Assembly: GCF_023336905.1 (NCBI RefSeq)
Contig: NZ_JAMBLS010000021.1
Span: 1-60,145, forward strand
DNA length: 60,145 nucleotides
Reading direction: 5' to 3'
From: Bacteroides sp. ET71
GTDB lineage: Bacteria; Bacteroidota; Bacteroidia; Bacteroidales; Bacteroidaceae
The notes under the pieces are model-generated. The model was not told where the DNA came from. It saw only the letters and a list, made by a program, of their open reading frames with translations, and made no database searches. Of the stretch, positions 34,971-44,222 are shown one piece after another. The position numbers were made by a program, and so were the translations under genes. Numbering within the stretch: position 1 is the stretch's first letter; each line of letters opens with the position of its first letter.

Positions 34971-36182
34971 TTACAAAAGTTCCAGCAAACGATCCACGAT
35001 ATCCACTGCCACTTCTGCTTTTGATTTTAACGGATAATCAACCTTTCCTTCAGAATCTATAATACTGATTTTATTCGTATCATAACGGAAGCCAGCGCCA
35101 GCATCATTCAATGAATTTAGTACTATGAAATCCAAATTTTTACGAAGCAATTTGTTTTCAGCATTCAACAGTTCATCCGTTGTTTCTAGAGCAAATCCTA
35201 CCAACACTTTTCTTTCAGAAGACAATTTCTTTAACTCCCCTAAACGAGCTGCAATATCACGTGTTGGTTTCAGAGATAACATCAAATCAGCCTCTCGCTT
35301 CATTTTCTTTGATTCTACATGTTCAGAAGTATAATCTGCTACAGCCGCAGCTAAAATAGCTACATCGGCTTCTGCAAAAGCAGTTGCAGCCACATCATAC
35401 ATCTCAGCAGCAGATTCTACATCATAACGTTTATACATCGGAAAATGAGGATTTACTTGCATGGGTCCACTCACTAGAATAACTTTAGCACCACGAGCCG
35501 CACATTCATCAGCAAGTGCTACTCCCATTTTTCCTGTAGAATAATTGCCAATAAAACGAACAGGATCAATTTTCTCATATGTGGGCCCTGTTGTAATTAA
35601 CACCGTATGCCCTCTCAAGTCTCCTTCTCGAGAAGCGAAATATTTTTCGAGGCAAAGAATTATCTTTTCCGGTTCCTCCATACGTCCTTTCCCAACAAGA
35701 TGACTAGCCAACTCGCCTGTTCCTGGTTCAATAATGTAATTTCCAAATGAACGAAGTTTTGTCAAATTAGCTTGTGTAGCAGGATGAGCATACATATCCA
35801 AATCCATTGCGGGAGCAATGAATACCGGAGCTTTCATCGACAAATAAGTAGTAATAAGCATATTATCAGCCACTCCAGAAGCCATTTTCCCAATAGTCGA
35901 AGCTGTAGCCGGCGCGATCAACATAACATCTGCCCATTGACCTAAATCAACGTGACTATTCCAAGTTCCATCACGTTGAGAAAAGAAATCACTGATAACA
36001 GGCTTGCTAGTCAGCGCAGACAAAGAAATAGGAGTGATAAATTCTTTTCCTGCTGGAGTAATAACAACCTGCACTTCCGCCCCACATTTTATTAAACTAC
36101 GGATAAGATAACATGCTTTATAAGCAGCAATGCTACCAGTTATACCCAATACAACTTTTTTCCCCTTCAGTACATTAGTCAT
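34971..36182 (-). CDS. coaBC: Phosphopantothenoylcysteine synthetase/decarboxylase
   Basis: A 403-residue bifunctional CoA-biosynthesis enzyme. The CoaC flavoprotein half (1-190) has GITGSIAAYKACYLIRSL, the active-site His in SHVDLGQWADVMLIAPATAST, and the PAMDLDMY substrate-recognition clamp. The CoaB half (~195-403) has TTGPTYEKIDPVRFIGNYSTG and KPTRDIAARLG. 10 bp downstream of the exonuclease gene in the dnaN operon. Confidence 0.95.
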   Translation of the reverse strand: MTNVLKGKKVVLGITGSIAAYKACYLIRSLIKCGAEVQVVITPAGKEFITPISLSALTSKPVISDFFSQRDGTWNSHVDLGQWADVMLIAPATASTIGKMASGVADNMLITTYLSMKAPVFIAPAMDLDMYAHPATQANLTKLRSFGNYIIEPGTGELASHLVGKGRMEEPEKIILCLEKYFASREGDLRGHTVLITTGPTYEKIDPVRFIGNYSTGKMGVALADECAARGAKVILVSGPMQVNPHFPMYKRYDVESAAEMYDVAATAFAEADVAILAAAVADYTSEHVESKKMKREADLMLSLKPTRDIAARLGELKKLSSERKVLVGFALETTDELLNAENKLLRKNLDFIVLNSLNDAGAGFRYDTNKISIIDSEGKVDYPLKSKAEVAVDIVDRLLELL

Positions 36183-36191
36183 AATTATGAA

Positions 36192-36983
36192 TTATCTCTG
36201 TGTCAACTCACGCAAACGTATTTTTGTAAGCATTGCTTTAGTATTCAATGTAAAATCACTGCTCAATATCCAACTATAATAACCTGGATCTTTCTTCAAC
36301 ACCTCTGCCACTGACATTCCTCGATATTTACCAAAGTTAAATACCTCTACGCCAGAATCATTATAGACCATACGCCCTGCAAAATCTACATTACGATTAA
36401 AGCTGGAATATTCAGACAAAAAAGTAATATCGTTTTTCAAATCCGGATAACGGTCCAACTGAGCCATCAGCACTTCATATGTTGCGCGGGTATCAGCTTC
36501 TGCCGTATGAGCATCTTCCAATTTTTTTCCACAATAAAACTTATAAGCTGCAGAAAGTGTACGCTGTTCCATTTTATGAAAAATAACCTGAACATCTATA
36601 AACTTACGACGGCTTAAATCGACATCTACTCCTGCACGCAAAAACTCTTCAGCCAGAACGGGAATATCAAAACGATTGGAATTGAAACCTGCCAAATCGC
36701 AGCCTTCAAGTTCATGAGCAATGCTGCGAGCTACTTCTTTAAAGGTTGGACAATCACGTACATCTTCATCATGGATACCATGTACATCAGTAGCTTCTTG
36801 GGGAATATGCATCTCTGGATTAATACGCATCGTACGTGATTCTTCATTTCCATTGGGATAAACTTTCAAATAACAAATTTCAACTATACGATCCACATTA
36901 ATATTAGTACCAGTTGTTTCCAAATCGAAAAAGACAAGAGGATTTTTTAGATTGAGTTTCATATTATTACAGACAGAGGACAT
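36192..36983 (-). CDS. DEDDh 3'-5' exonuclease (DnaQ-like) with DUF3820 tail
   Basis: A 263-residue protein. The RNase T/DnaQ exonuclease domain (~8-170) shows FFDLETTGTNINVDRIVEI (Asp, Glu), GFNSNRFDIPVLAEEF (Asp) and DAHTAEADTRATYEVL (His, Asp). A DUF3820 segment ends the protein (FGKYRGMSVAEVLKKDPGYYSWI). Being next to dnaN it is a good candidate for a proofreading or clamp-associated exonuclease, which is inference. 49 bp after dnaN. Confidence 0.92.
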   Translation of the reverse strand: MSSVCNNMKLNLKNPLVFFDLETTGTNINVDRIVEICYLKVYPNGNEESRTMRINPEMHIPQEATDVHGIHDEDVRDCPTFKEVARSIAHELEGCDLAGFNSNRFDIPVLAEEFLRAGVDVDLSRRKFIDVQVIFHKMEQRTLSAAYKFYCGKKLEDAHTAEADTRATYEVLMAQLDRYPDLKNDITFLSEYSSFNRNVDFAGRMVYNDSGVEVFNFGKYRGMSVAEVLKKDPGYYSWILSSDFTLNTKAMLTKIRLRELTQR

Positions 36984-37032
36984 AAAGGCAGTGTATAATC
37001 CCTTATGTCCCCCATTTTAATATATTATTAGA

Positions 37033-38157
37033 TTAATCATTCAACATCATTGGCATAAGAAGCATTAAGAGTTCTTCATTTTCTTCTTGTACAGATGGTA
37101 TAATAACGCCTGCACGTGAAGGATCTGCCAACTCTACCACAACCTCATCTGCTGAAATATTATTCAATATATCAATAAGAAAAGTAGATTTAAAACCGAT
37201 ACTCATAGGATTACCAGCATACTGACAAATTAATGTTTCTTCTGCAGACGTAGAAAAATCTATATCTTGCGCAGAAATAATCATCGAATTATTTTCCATA
37301 CGCAATTTTATAAGGCTGCTAGCTTGAGAAGAAAAGATAGCAACACGACGCAAAGCTCCAATAAGTTGTAAACGGTCTGCAGTTATTTTATTCGGGTTAT
37401 TTTTAGGAATAACCGAGTTATAATTAGGATAGCGACCTTCTATCAACCGACATACCATGCGATAATTAGCTAAAGTAAAAGCTGCATTACGTTCATCAAA
37501 CTCAATAGCAATATTACCCTGCTCACGCGAAAGAAGATTTTTTAGCAAATTAGCTGGTTTTTTAGGTAATATGAAAGCTGCTCGTTCATTCCCATGAGCA
37601 GTATAAGTCTTACAACGCACCAACTTATGTCCATCTGAAGCTACCATAGTGATATCTTCAGTAGTTATATCAAAATAAACGCCGTTCATGACAGGACGAA
37701 GTTCATCATCCGCCGTAGCAAAAAGGGCACGATTAATGCCAGCTAATAAAACTTGTGTATCCATATCAACACGAACAGCGCTTTCACTTAAATGAGCAGG
37801 TGTAGGAAATTCATCGGCACTTTGACCAACAAGACAATATTTTCCATTTTGATATTGTACGATCAACTCCAATGTCACAAGATTGATTTCAAACGTTAGT
37901 GGCTGTTCTGGTATTTCCTTCAGGGCATCTAACAAGGTACGAGCCATAATAGCAAAACGTCCGTCTACATCGCTTTCCACTACTTCAAGACTCGTAACCA
38001 TAGTTGTTTCACTGTCGGACACGGTGACCGACAAGGTCCCATCTTTTAATTCAAATAAGAAGCAGTCCAAAATGGGCAACGCGTTCTTCGAATTAATCAC
38101 GCGGCTAATAGCCTGCAAATGACTAGAAAGTGCCGTACTCGAAACAATAAATTTCAT
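37033..38157 (-). CDS. dnaN: DNA polymerase III beta clamp
   Basis: A 374-residue sliding clamp of standard length with three repeated clamp domains: starts MKFIVSSTALSSHLQAISRVI, second domain around ALFATADDELRPVMNGVYFD, and the C-terminal segment ending LLMLLMPMMLND. First gene of a seven-gene minus-strand operon driven by the promoter at 38206-38236. Confidence 0.96.
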   Translation of the reverse strand: MKFIVSSTALSSHLQAISRVINSKNALPILDCFLFELKDGTLSVTVSDSETTMVTSLEVVESDVDGRFAIMARTLLDALKEIPEQPLTFEINLVTLELIVQYQNGKYCLVGQSADEFPTPAHLSESAVRVDMDTQVLLAGINRALFATADDELRPVMNGVYFDITTEDITMVASDGHKLVRCKTYTAHGNERAAFILPKKPANLLKNLLSREQGNIAIEFDERNAAFTLANYRMVCRLIEGRYPNYNSVIPKNNPNKITADRLQLIGALRRVAIFSSQASSLIKLRMENNSMIISAQDIDFSTSAEETLICQYAGNPMSIGFKSTFLIDILNNISADEVVVELADPSRAGVIIPSVQEENEELLMLLMPMMLND

Positions 38158-38205
38158 ATCTTCTACCTAATTATTTTGTTGTTTTTTGATCGTTTTTATG
38201 CCGGA

Positions 38206-38236
38206 CAAAGTTAGGAAAAGAATTGCCTATAGCAAA
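38206..38236 (-). promoter_or_regulatory. Promoter of the dnaN operon
   Basis: On the minus strand TTTG (38233-38236), 19 nt, TAACTTTG (38206-38213), an exact Bacteroides pattern; the dnaN start is 48 nt downstream. Confidence 0.75.
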
Positions 38237-38310
38237 AAAAACTCTAGAAAAAAAGAAGAATCATTCGCGAAATATACCTAAAAAATTGTACCTTCGCCGC
38301 ATCAATAAAT

Positions 38311-38697
38311 TTGAAAACGATGGAGTTTATAGGAAAAATCATCGCTGTACTACCCGCTAAAAGCGGGACCAGCAAAACCACAGGCAATGAGTGGAAAGTG
38401 CAAGAGTATGTCATCGAAGACAGTGCTAGTGGACAGTATCCACGACGGATGTGTTTTGAAGTATTTGGAACAGACCGTATTGCACAGTTTAACATTCAAC
38501 AAGGGCAGGAATTGAAAGTCTACTTTGACATCGATGCCAACCAATGGCAAGATAGGTGGTTCAATCGCATACGCGCTTGGAAAGTAGAACCTGCAGGCAT
38601 AGCACCCACCGTTCAGCAACCTGCTATGCCAACATCAGCACCTGCGCCAGCACCTGATTTCTTAGCAGGAGATATAAAAGACGACTTGCCTTTTTAA
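38311..38697 (+). CDS. DUF3127 OB-fold protein with SSB-like C-terminal tip
   Basis: A 128-residue protein of the Bacteroidetes DUF3127 family: MEFIGKIIAVLPAKSGTSKT, EWKVQEYVIED, RMCFEVFGTDRI, then LKVYFDIDANQWQ, a strand pattern fitting an OB fold. A Pro/Ala-rich linker follows and the chain ends KDDLPF. That acidic-aromatic end copies the C-terminal peptide with which SSB recruits repair proteins, so binding of single-stranded DNA and partner recruitment are plausible. TACCTTCG (38289-38296) sits before the start. Divergent from dnaN, followed by its own terminator. Confidence 0.88.
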   Translation: MKTMEFIGKIIAVLPAKSGTSKTTGNEWKVQEYVIEDSASGQYPRRMCFEVFGTDRIAQFNIQQGQELKVYFDIDANQWQDRWFNRIRAWKVEPAGIAPTVQQPAMPTSAPAPAPDFLAGDIKDDLPF

Positions 38698-38726
38698 GTA
38701 CCTTTGGGGGTTACACACACACTACA

Positions 38727-38766
38727 CAGTACGTATCTAAATCATGCCAGATACGTACTGTTTTTT
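38727..38766 (+). terminator. Intrinsic terminator of the DUF3127 gene
   Basis: Perfect 12-bp stem cagtacgtatct (38727-38738) / 38749-38760 with 10-nt loop and six T. A-run on the left side is missing, so it acts on the plus strand only. Confidence 0.93.
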
Positions 38767-38780
38767 AAAGAGCTTTCTTC

Positions 38781-40427
38781 TCAAGATAACGGCAGATCTG
38801 ATGTAGGCCGGTAGAGCAATGTAATATGAGGTATGAGAAGTCCATCTTGATGCATAAACTGCATGGCTAACCAGAAATGCTGAAAAAAGTCTGTATGGTT
38901 CAGGAAAAAAGTAGGTAATTTACGCACATATGACAAAGGTAGTTGAGACAAAGCATTCATATCAGCTATTAACAGATACTGCCCCGAAGGAGCAAGAGTA
39001 TTGATTAAAGCATTATAATAAACAGAATTTTCTAACGTATCCCCACATTCCATTGCTTCAATATAAGCAGAAAGACTTTGAGCATCAGCGGCCAAAAGTA
39101 ACGCACCACGATAGAAACATGCGTAGGTATAGAACGATATTCCATCACAACCTGTTAATTGGAAAAACAAAGTAGAAGGTGGAAGCAGATATTTACGAAA
39201 CGGAAGAGAATGAGGATAGCGCTCATACATCGGTTCAAACCGGGGGACGGGCATCACTTTTTCATAATGCGAGACAGACTGTAACCATTTGAAAAACAAA
39301 GTTTTCGCTCGCCTTTCATCCGACAGAAAGATAATAGAGATTGCGCAAGCTGATTGTGCTGCCCGTTCATCGGGACTGAAGATGCACGACACAATATTAT
39401 TTACTCCACACTCGTTCAACAAGTTCGTCAATGTACTGTCGCGGCATGTTGCATAATCAGGCATTGCCACAAAAAAGGATGATGAAAACATTGGGATTGA
39501 TGTTGTCCCATGCCCCGATGCAGCCCTGACTGTATAAAACGATGTCGACGCAGGCAATACATCAGCCGCCCAGCCGGAAAAAGGTTTTTGCAAATACAAC
39601 GGGGGGCTGCCAACTAACGTATCGGCCTCATGACAAACGCCCGTGGCATAGATGGCTTCATTGTCCATTTTCAGCTCTAACTCCATCCAATCTCCCCATT
39701 TCGTAACGCCCCGTAACGAGTCTGCTCGTTGTCCTAACGGGACAGCCTGAGCACGCAGATAAAGCATGGCGAATGCGTTACGTAGCTTCCCCTTATGTAA
39801 TGCTTCAAATGAAGGATTATGCAATAGCCCCCTCCGTCCATCATAAGCATCTATAACCTCTTGAAGTAGTTTTTTCTGAAAACTAACAACTAAAAAATCA
39901 TCTGTCAACCATAAAGCCAGGAAACGCCCATCTTTTAAAGGACATATTTTGACTTCTTCACCTGAGCAATTTATATGTTTTATCGGGAAAGGGATATCGC
40001 TGTATCGATCTAAATAGTTTTCTATTACTTCACGACCTCCAGACTCTAACGCGGCATACATTACTTGATTTAAAGATATATCAGGCTCATGAAAACTAAC
40101 GAGCACTTTATTCATCTGTTTACTTAATACATGTGGTACTTCAACCAATAATGTATCAAAAAAATCGTTTGAGCGATTAAACAATTCAGAAACAGATAAG
40201 TAATGCCCATCTCTACTAGAATGCATGCGCTCGACCGAGTCATAGAAATCTAAAATCCGGTCTGTCTCAAACACAGCTACCGCATTTTGAGGAACGAGAG
40301 TATACAAATCAAAATCATAACGTTTTCCCACAGAATGAAGACGCCCGAAAGAATATAAGGCTGCCCCTGCACAAAGCAACACAACCGTCAAAGTAATGAC
40401 TATTTTTATAGAAAGTGAAGACTGCAT
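38781..40427 (-). CDS. DUF3352-like membrane-anchored protein
   Basis: Start at 40427 (MQSSLSIKIVITLTVV) chosen because it places one membrane anchor (residues ~9-28) at the N-terminus; 18 more upstream codons are open. The 548-residue protein has a large extracytoplasmic region with the DUF3352-type opening (YDFDLYTLVPQNAVAVFETDRILDFYD). It is not an enzyme by any motif I can see. Last gene of the operon headed by the threonine dehydrogenase (66-bp gap after the MBL hydrolase). Confidence 0.8.
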   Translation of the reverse strand: MQSSLSIKIVITLTVVLLCAGAALYSFGRLHSVGKRYDFDLYTLVPQNAVAVFETDRILDFYDSVERMHSSRDGHYLSVSELFNRSNDFFDTLLVEVPHVLSKQMNKVLVSFHEPDISLNQVMYAALESGGREVIENYLDRYSDIPFPIKHINCSGEEVKICPLKDGRFLALWLTDDFLVVSFQKKLLQEVIDAYDGRRGLLHNPSFEALHKGKLRNAFAMLYLRAQAVPLGQRADSLRGVTKWGDWMELELKMDNEAIYATGVCHEADTLVGSPPLYLQKPFSGWAADVLPASTSFYTVRAASGHGTTSIPMFSSSFFVAMPDYATCRDSTLTNLLNECGVNNIVSCIFSPDERAAQSACAISIIFLSDERRAKTLFFKWLQSVSHYEKVMPVPRFEPMYERYPHSLPFRKYLLPPSTLFFQLTGCDGISFYTYACFYRGALLLAADAQSLSAYIEAMECGDTLENSVYYNALINTLAPSGQYLLIADMNALSQLPLSYVRKLPTFFLNHTDFFQHFWLAMQFMHQDGLLIPHITLLYRPTSDLPLS

Positions 40428-40493
40428 ATAATGTCCCTTTTGGTTGAGGACAAAAATAACATTTATTCCTAACAAAATCAAATAAATGCGCTA

Positions 40494-41264
40494 CTAAGTA
40501 ACAGTCTCTAATTCCAAACCATCGTAAGCAAAATGAATATTGGATGGCAACATATGTCCTATTTCAGCATGCAAACCCACATGATGGCTCATGTGTATCA
40601 AATAAGTCTCTCGCGCTCCGATGCGTTCTGCAGTTCTGATAGCTTCGGATATGCATTGATGTGTAGGATGTGGTTGAATCCGCAAAGCATTCATAATCAA
40701 CACATCTATTCCTTGTAAACAATTATATGATTCATCCGGCATTGTCAACATATCTGTTATATAACCTAGCTTTCCACCAATACGATAGCCCAAAATAGGC
40801 AGCCGACCATGCATGACACGAAAAGGAAACACCTCGACCTTTCCGATAAAAAAAGGACATCCTGGTTTTATCTCTTTTAAATAAATGCGTGGCACTCCCG
40901 GATAAACATGCTCCACCAAACAATAAGGCAAACGTTTACGCAAATCTTCAGCCGTATATGCTTCTGCATAAAGCGGTATTTCCCCAAAACGACAAAAAGG
41001 ACGGAGATCATCCAAGCCACCCACATGGTCATAATGCTCATGCGTAATCAGCACTCCATTAATACGATGAAAATCATGCAGGCGCAACATTTGCTGCCTA
41101 AAATCAGGGCCACAGTCAAGCAATATCCTGGTGTCATCCTCACAGATCCAAGCAGATGTACGTAAACGACTATCCCTCACATCCTTCGATGTACAAACAG
41201 GACAAGTACACCCTACCTCAGGAACACCGGTTGAAGTACCGCTACCCAGTATTTTTATCTTCAT
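40494..41264 (-). CDS. MBL-fold metal-dependent hydrolase (PhnP-like)
   Basis: A 256-residue metallo-beta-lactamase-fold protein. Metal ligands: [16 protein letters not shown] (HxHxDH), VMHGR, and [11 protein letters not shown] near the C-terminus. The N-terminal [20 protein letters not shown] with its cysteines resembles PhnP-type phosphodiesterases. Substrate unknown, likely a cyclic phosphodiester. Its start overlaps the stop of murB by 4 bp. Confidence 0.9.
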   Translation of the reverse strand: MKIKILGSGTSTGVPEVGCTCPVCTSKDVRDSRLRTSAWICEDDTRILLDCGPDFRQQMLRLHDFHRINGVLITHEHYDHVGGLDDLRPFCRFGEIPLYAEAYTAEDLRKRLPYCLVEHVYPGVPRIYLKEIKPGCPFFIGKVEVFPFRVMHGRLPILGYRIGGKLGYITDMLTMPDESYNCLQGIDVLIMNALRIQPHPTHQCISEAIRTAERIGARETYLIHMSHHVGLHAEIGHMLPSNIHFAYDGLELETVT

Positions 41265-42256
41265 ATATACATTACCTCCGGTTGTATGTCTATGCCGAAT
41301 TTCTCTTTCACACTTTTCTGAACCGCCTGCCCCAACCTTACAATATCAGCCCCCACAGCTCCTCCTTGATTGACCAGCACAAGAGGCTGGTTCTCATACA
41401 CAGCAGCATGCCCCAGGCTTTTCCCTTTCCATCCGCATTGTTCGATGAGCCATGCTGCCGGTATTTTCACATGACCAGCATCTATGTCATAATAAGGGAT
41501 AGCAGGATAAACACGTTGCAAATCCTCAAAATACGAACGAGAAACAATCGGATTCATAAAGAAACTACCGGCATTTCCCAACACCTTGGGATCTGGTAAT
41601 TTACTTTGCCGAATACGAATTACAGCCTCGCGAATATCACACAATGTAATATTACAATGAGAAGCCAATGCTTTAGCCAATGCTGCATAATCTAAAACAT
41701 AATGCGAACTCTTCTTTAAACGGAAATTTACATATGTCACGAAAACAGAGTTCATTCCTGCTGTTTTAAACAAACTATGCCGATAAGAATAATCACACTC
41801 TTCCACAGCATATGTTTTCCGCCTGCCACTTATATCAACAGTCTCTACCGAAATGATAGAATCTTTTACTTCCATTCCATAAGCACCTATGTTTTGCACA
41901 GCAGCAGCCCCCACTTCACCCGGTATTAACGACAAGTTCTCTACCCCTTGCCATCCATGCTCTACACAATAGCAGACAAATTCATCCCAAACGTTCCCTG
42001 CTCCTACTCGCAAACACACCGAATCTCCATCCTCCGATAGTAAAGTAATGTCTTTAATACGAGAGTGTAATATCGTCCCTTCATAATCTTTGGTAAAAAG
42101 TAAATTGCTTCCTCTTCCAATATGCAGATAAGGAGAGATTATTTCCCCCTCTTCTATTAATCTCAGCAACTCTGCTTCCGAATCATATTCAATAAAACGA
42201 TCCGCAAAGACATTCAATCCAAATGTATTGTGATTTCGCAAGGAGTATTTCTTCAT
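41261..42256 (-). CDS. murB: UDP-N-acetylenolpyruvoylglucosamine reductase
   Basis: A 331-residue flavoenzyme of the second step of peptidoglycan precursor synthesis. Type I MurB features: N-terminal [19 protein letters not shown]-binding [15 protein letters not shown] and [21 protein letters not shown], active-site Ser in [13 protein letters not shown], and C-terminal [11 protein letters not shown]. Overlaps 4 bp with both the DUF4348 gene upstream and the MBL gene downstream. Confidence 0.95.
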   Translation of the reverse strand: MKKYSLRNHNTFGLNVFADRFIEYDSEAELLRLIEEGEIISPYLHIGRGSNLLFTKDYEGTILHSRIKDITLLSEDGDSVCLRVGAGNVWDEFVCYCVEHGWQGVENLSLIPGEVGAAAVQNIGAYGMEVKDSIISVETVDISGRRKTYAVEECDYSYRHSLFKTAGMNSVFVTYVNFRLKKSSHYVLDYAALAKALASHCNITLCDIREAVIRIRQSKLPDPKVLGNAGSFFMNPIVSRSYFEDLQRVYPAIPYYDIDAGHVKIPAAWLIEQCGWKGKSLGHAAVYENQPLVLVNQGGAVGADIVRLGQAVQKSVKEKFGIDIQPEVMYI

Positions 42257-43098
42257 ATACTCGTATCCTCATATTTATATAATTCCCATTTTCCGTATGT
42301 TTTCCGGAAATAGAGCACATTTGAATAGCCATTCCCTATGCCATTCACTTTGATAATTTTTGTGGTAGAACCTGCATCATTCTTCTGACCATAACAGATA
42401 TTCGACAACCTGTCAGCAGGCATCTGTGGACGAAAAGCAAACCATTGCTCTACATCTAACGTCGTTTCAAGGATAGAAAAATCATCATCCGGATCAATGG
42501 TGATAAAACTTAACGGGGAACAAACATGTTTCCGTTGATAAATGCTATCGGAAACGAAACGCGCATAGAAAGGCAGGAAATCGCTTTCCGCATTATGCAT
42601 CTTATGCAAAGTAATGGAATCAAGCATCCAGATACCTTTTGTCCGGCTAAAATAATAACGTTTCAATTCTTGTGTTTTCAAGAATATCCACTCCACCTGC
42701 ACCGAACTCAAAGCCGTATCACCCACAATATCCATGTCTTTCTCTCTGTCAAAAAGCAATGTATAAAGGTTTCCACCTGCAAACAAGCTATCATGCTTCC
42801 AAGTGTTTTCTGCTATTTGCGTCACATGGCCGTCTTTATTATACGGCAATGGAAAAGCGGTACGTTGCTTCTGCAATGTCTTATCGAAGGCGTAATTGAA
42901 AACAAAGTCATCAAACAGTTCATCAGCCTCCATACGTTCGAGTGGAAGAACGATATCGTGTTGCTTCGGTTCTTTTCTGTCATGCTTGGCAGAATCTACC
43001 AATTGAGTAAGCGCTGCAAACGAATCTTGCTTTTTGTATGTATGACTACAAGCAACACAAAAGGCAAGCAACAGACATCCCATCACCAGACTTTTCAT
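42253..43098 (-). CDS. DUF4348 lipoprotein
   Basis: Start at ATG 43098 ([19 protein letters not shown]), an ideal lipoprotein signal with Cys at residue 18, giving 281 residues. A GTG at 43119 would overlap the dehydrogenase stop by 4 bp and add 7 residues, and cannot be excluded. The body matches the DUF4348 family ([26 protein letters not shown]), which is Bacteroidetes-specific; function unknown. Sits between the dehydrogenase and murB. Confidence 0.83.
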   Translation of the reverse strand: MKSLVMGCLLLAFCVACSHTYKKQDSFAALTQLVDSAKHDRKEPKQHDIVLPLERMEADELFDDFVFNYAFDKTLQKQRTAFPLPYNKDGHVTQIAENTWKHDSLFAGGNLYTLLFDREKDMDIVGDTALSSVQVEWIFLKTQELKRYYFSRTKGIWMLDSITLHKMHNAESDFLPFYARFVSDSIYQRKHVCSPLSFITIDPDDDFSILETTLDVEQWFAFRPQMPADRLSNICYGQKNDAGSTTKIIKVNGIGNGYSNVLYFRKTYGKWELYKYEDTSI

Positions 43099-43115
43099 GC
43101 CTACATTGTCTCGTC

Positions 43116-44072
43116 TCACTTGCCCAATTTTATACGAAGTTTTTCAAGCATGTCTTCGGTCATCGTTTTCAAATCATATTGAGGATTCCAGTCCCATTCT
43201 TCGCGAGCACATGTATCGTCCAGACAGTCTGGCCAACTATCGGCAATGGCTTGTTTCAAGGGGTCTACGTCATATACCATCTCAAAATCGGGCACATACG
43301 TCTTTATCATCCGATAAATTTCTTCCGGATCAAAGCTCATGGAAGCGATGTTGAAGGCATTACGGTGTTTCAAACGGGCAGGCGCAGCCTCCATCAGAGA
43401 AATAGCGGCATTCAATGCGTCAGGCATATACATCATGTCCATATAAGTACCTGGCTTTAGGGGACAAACGAACTTCTCTCCTTTCACCGCAGCATAATAG
43501 ATGTCGACAGCATAATCGGTAGTGCCGCCACCGGGAAGAGTAACATTGGAAATGATACCGGGGAAACGGACAGCACGTGTATCTACCCCATACTTAATAA
43601 AGTAATAATCGCTCAAGAGCTCTGTCGTCACTTTGGTGATGCCATACATGGTACGAGGACGTTGTATGGTATCCTGGGGAGTCTTAACATGCGGAGTGTC
43701 AGGACCGAACGAACCGATAGAACTTGGTGTAAAGACCGAGCAGTTGTGTTCGCGGGCCACTTCCAAAACATTCCACAGACCGTCAATACCGATTTTCCAT
43801 GCCATCGCGGGACGACGTTCAGCCACCACAGATAGGAGAGCAGCCAAGTTATAAATAGTATCTATTTTATACTTGCGTATTACGATTTCCATTGACTGAC
43901 GGTCTGTCACATCGGCAATGGCCGTCGGGCCCGCTTCTTTAAGCTGCCCTTTAGGCTCTGCACCAGGTATATAACCGGCTACAACGTGAGAATCGCCGTA
44001 GCGTTTACGCAGTTCGACAGTCAATTCGGATCCTATTTGTCCTGTGGACCCTATCACCAAGATGTTCTTCAT
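43116..44072 (-). CDS. SDR-type L-threonine 3-dehydrogenase
   Basis: Start at 44072 (MKNILVIGSTGQIGSEL) chosen because the Rossmann motif begins there; 82 upstream open codons read through the promoter region. The 318-residue protein has GSTGQIGSE (NAD binding), STPSS-type FTPSSIGSFGPDTPH, the YGITKVTTELL catalytic Tyr/Lys, and closely fits the short-chain threonine dehydrogenases. It makes 2-amino-3-oxobutyrate for KBL, whose gene is divergent 150 bp away. Confidence 0.88.
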   Translation of the reverse strand: MKNILVIGSTGQIGSELTVELRKRYGDSHVVAGYIPGAEPKGQLKEAGPTAIADVTDRQSMEIVIRKYKIDTIYNLAALLSVVAERRPAMAWKIGIDGLWNVLEVAREHNCSVFTPSSIGSFGPDTPHVKTPQDTIQRPRTMYGITKVTTELLSDYYFIKYGVDTRAVRFPGIISNVTLPGGGTTDYAVDIYYAAVKGEKFVCPLKPGTYMDMMYMPDALNAAISLMEAAPARLKHRNAFNIASMSFDPEEIYRMIKTYVPDFEMVYDVDPLKQAIADSWPDCLDDTCAREEWDWNPQYDLKTMTEDMLEKLRIKLGK

Positions 44073-44222
44073 AAAATTCAATAGTTGTTTATATAGAGTG
44101 CGAAGGTACACACTTTTTCCAATCCTACATAGCTTTCTTCGCATAAAAACTTGTTTATTCCAAGAAAAATGATGTTCTTTGTCCGAGACAAGTATATCAA
44201 TACCTTTATAAAACGAAAAGCT

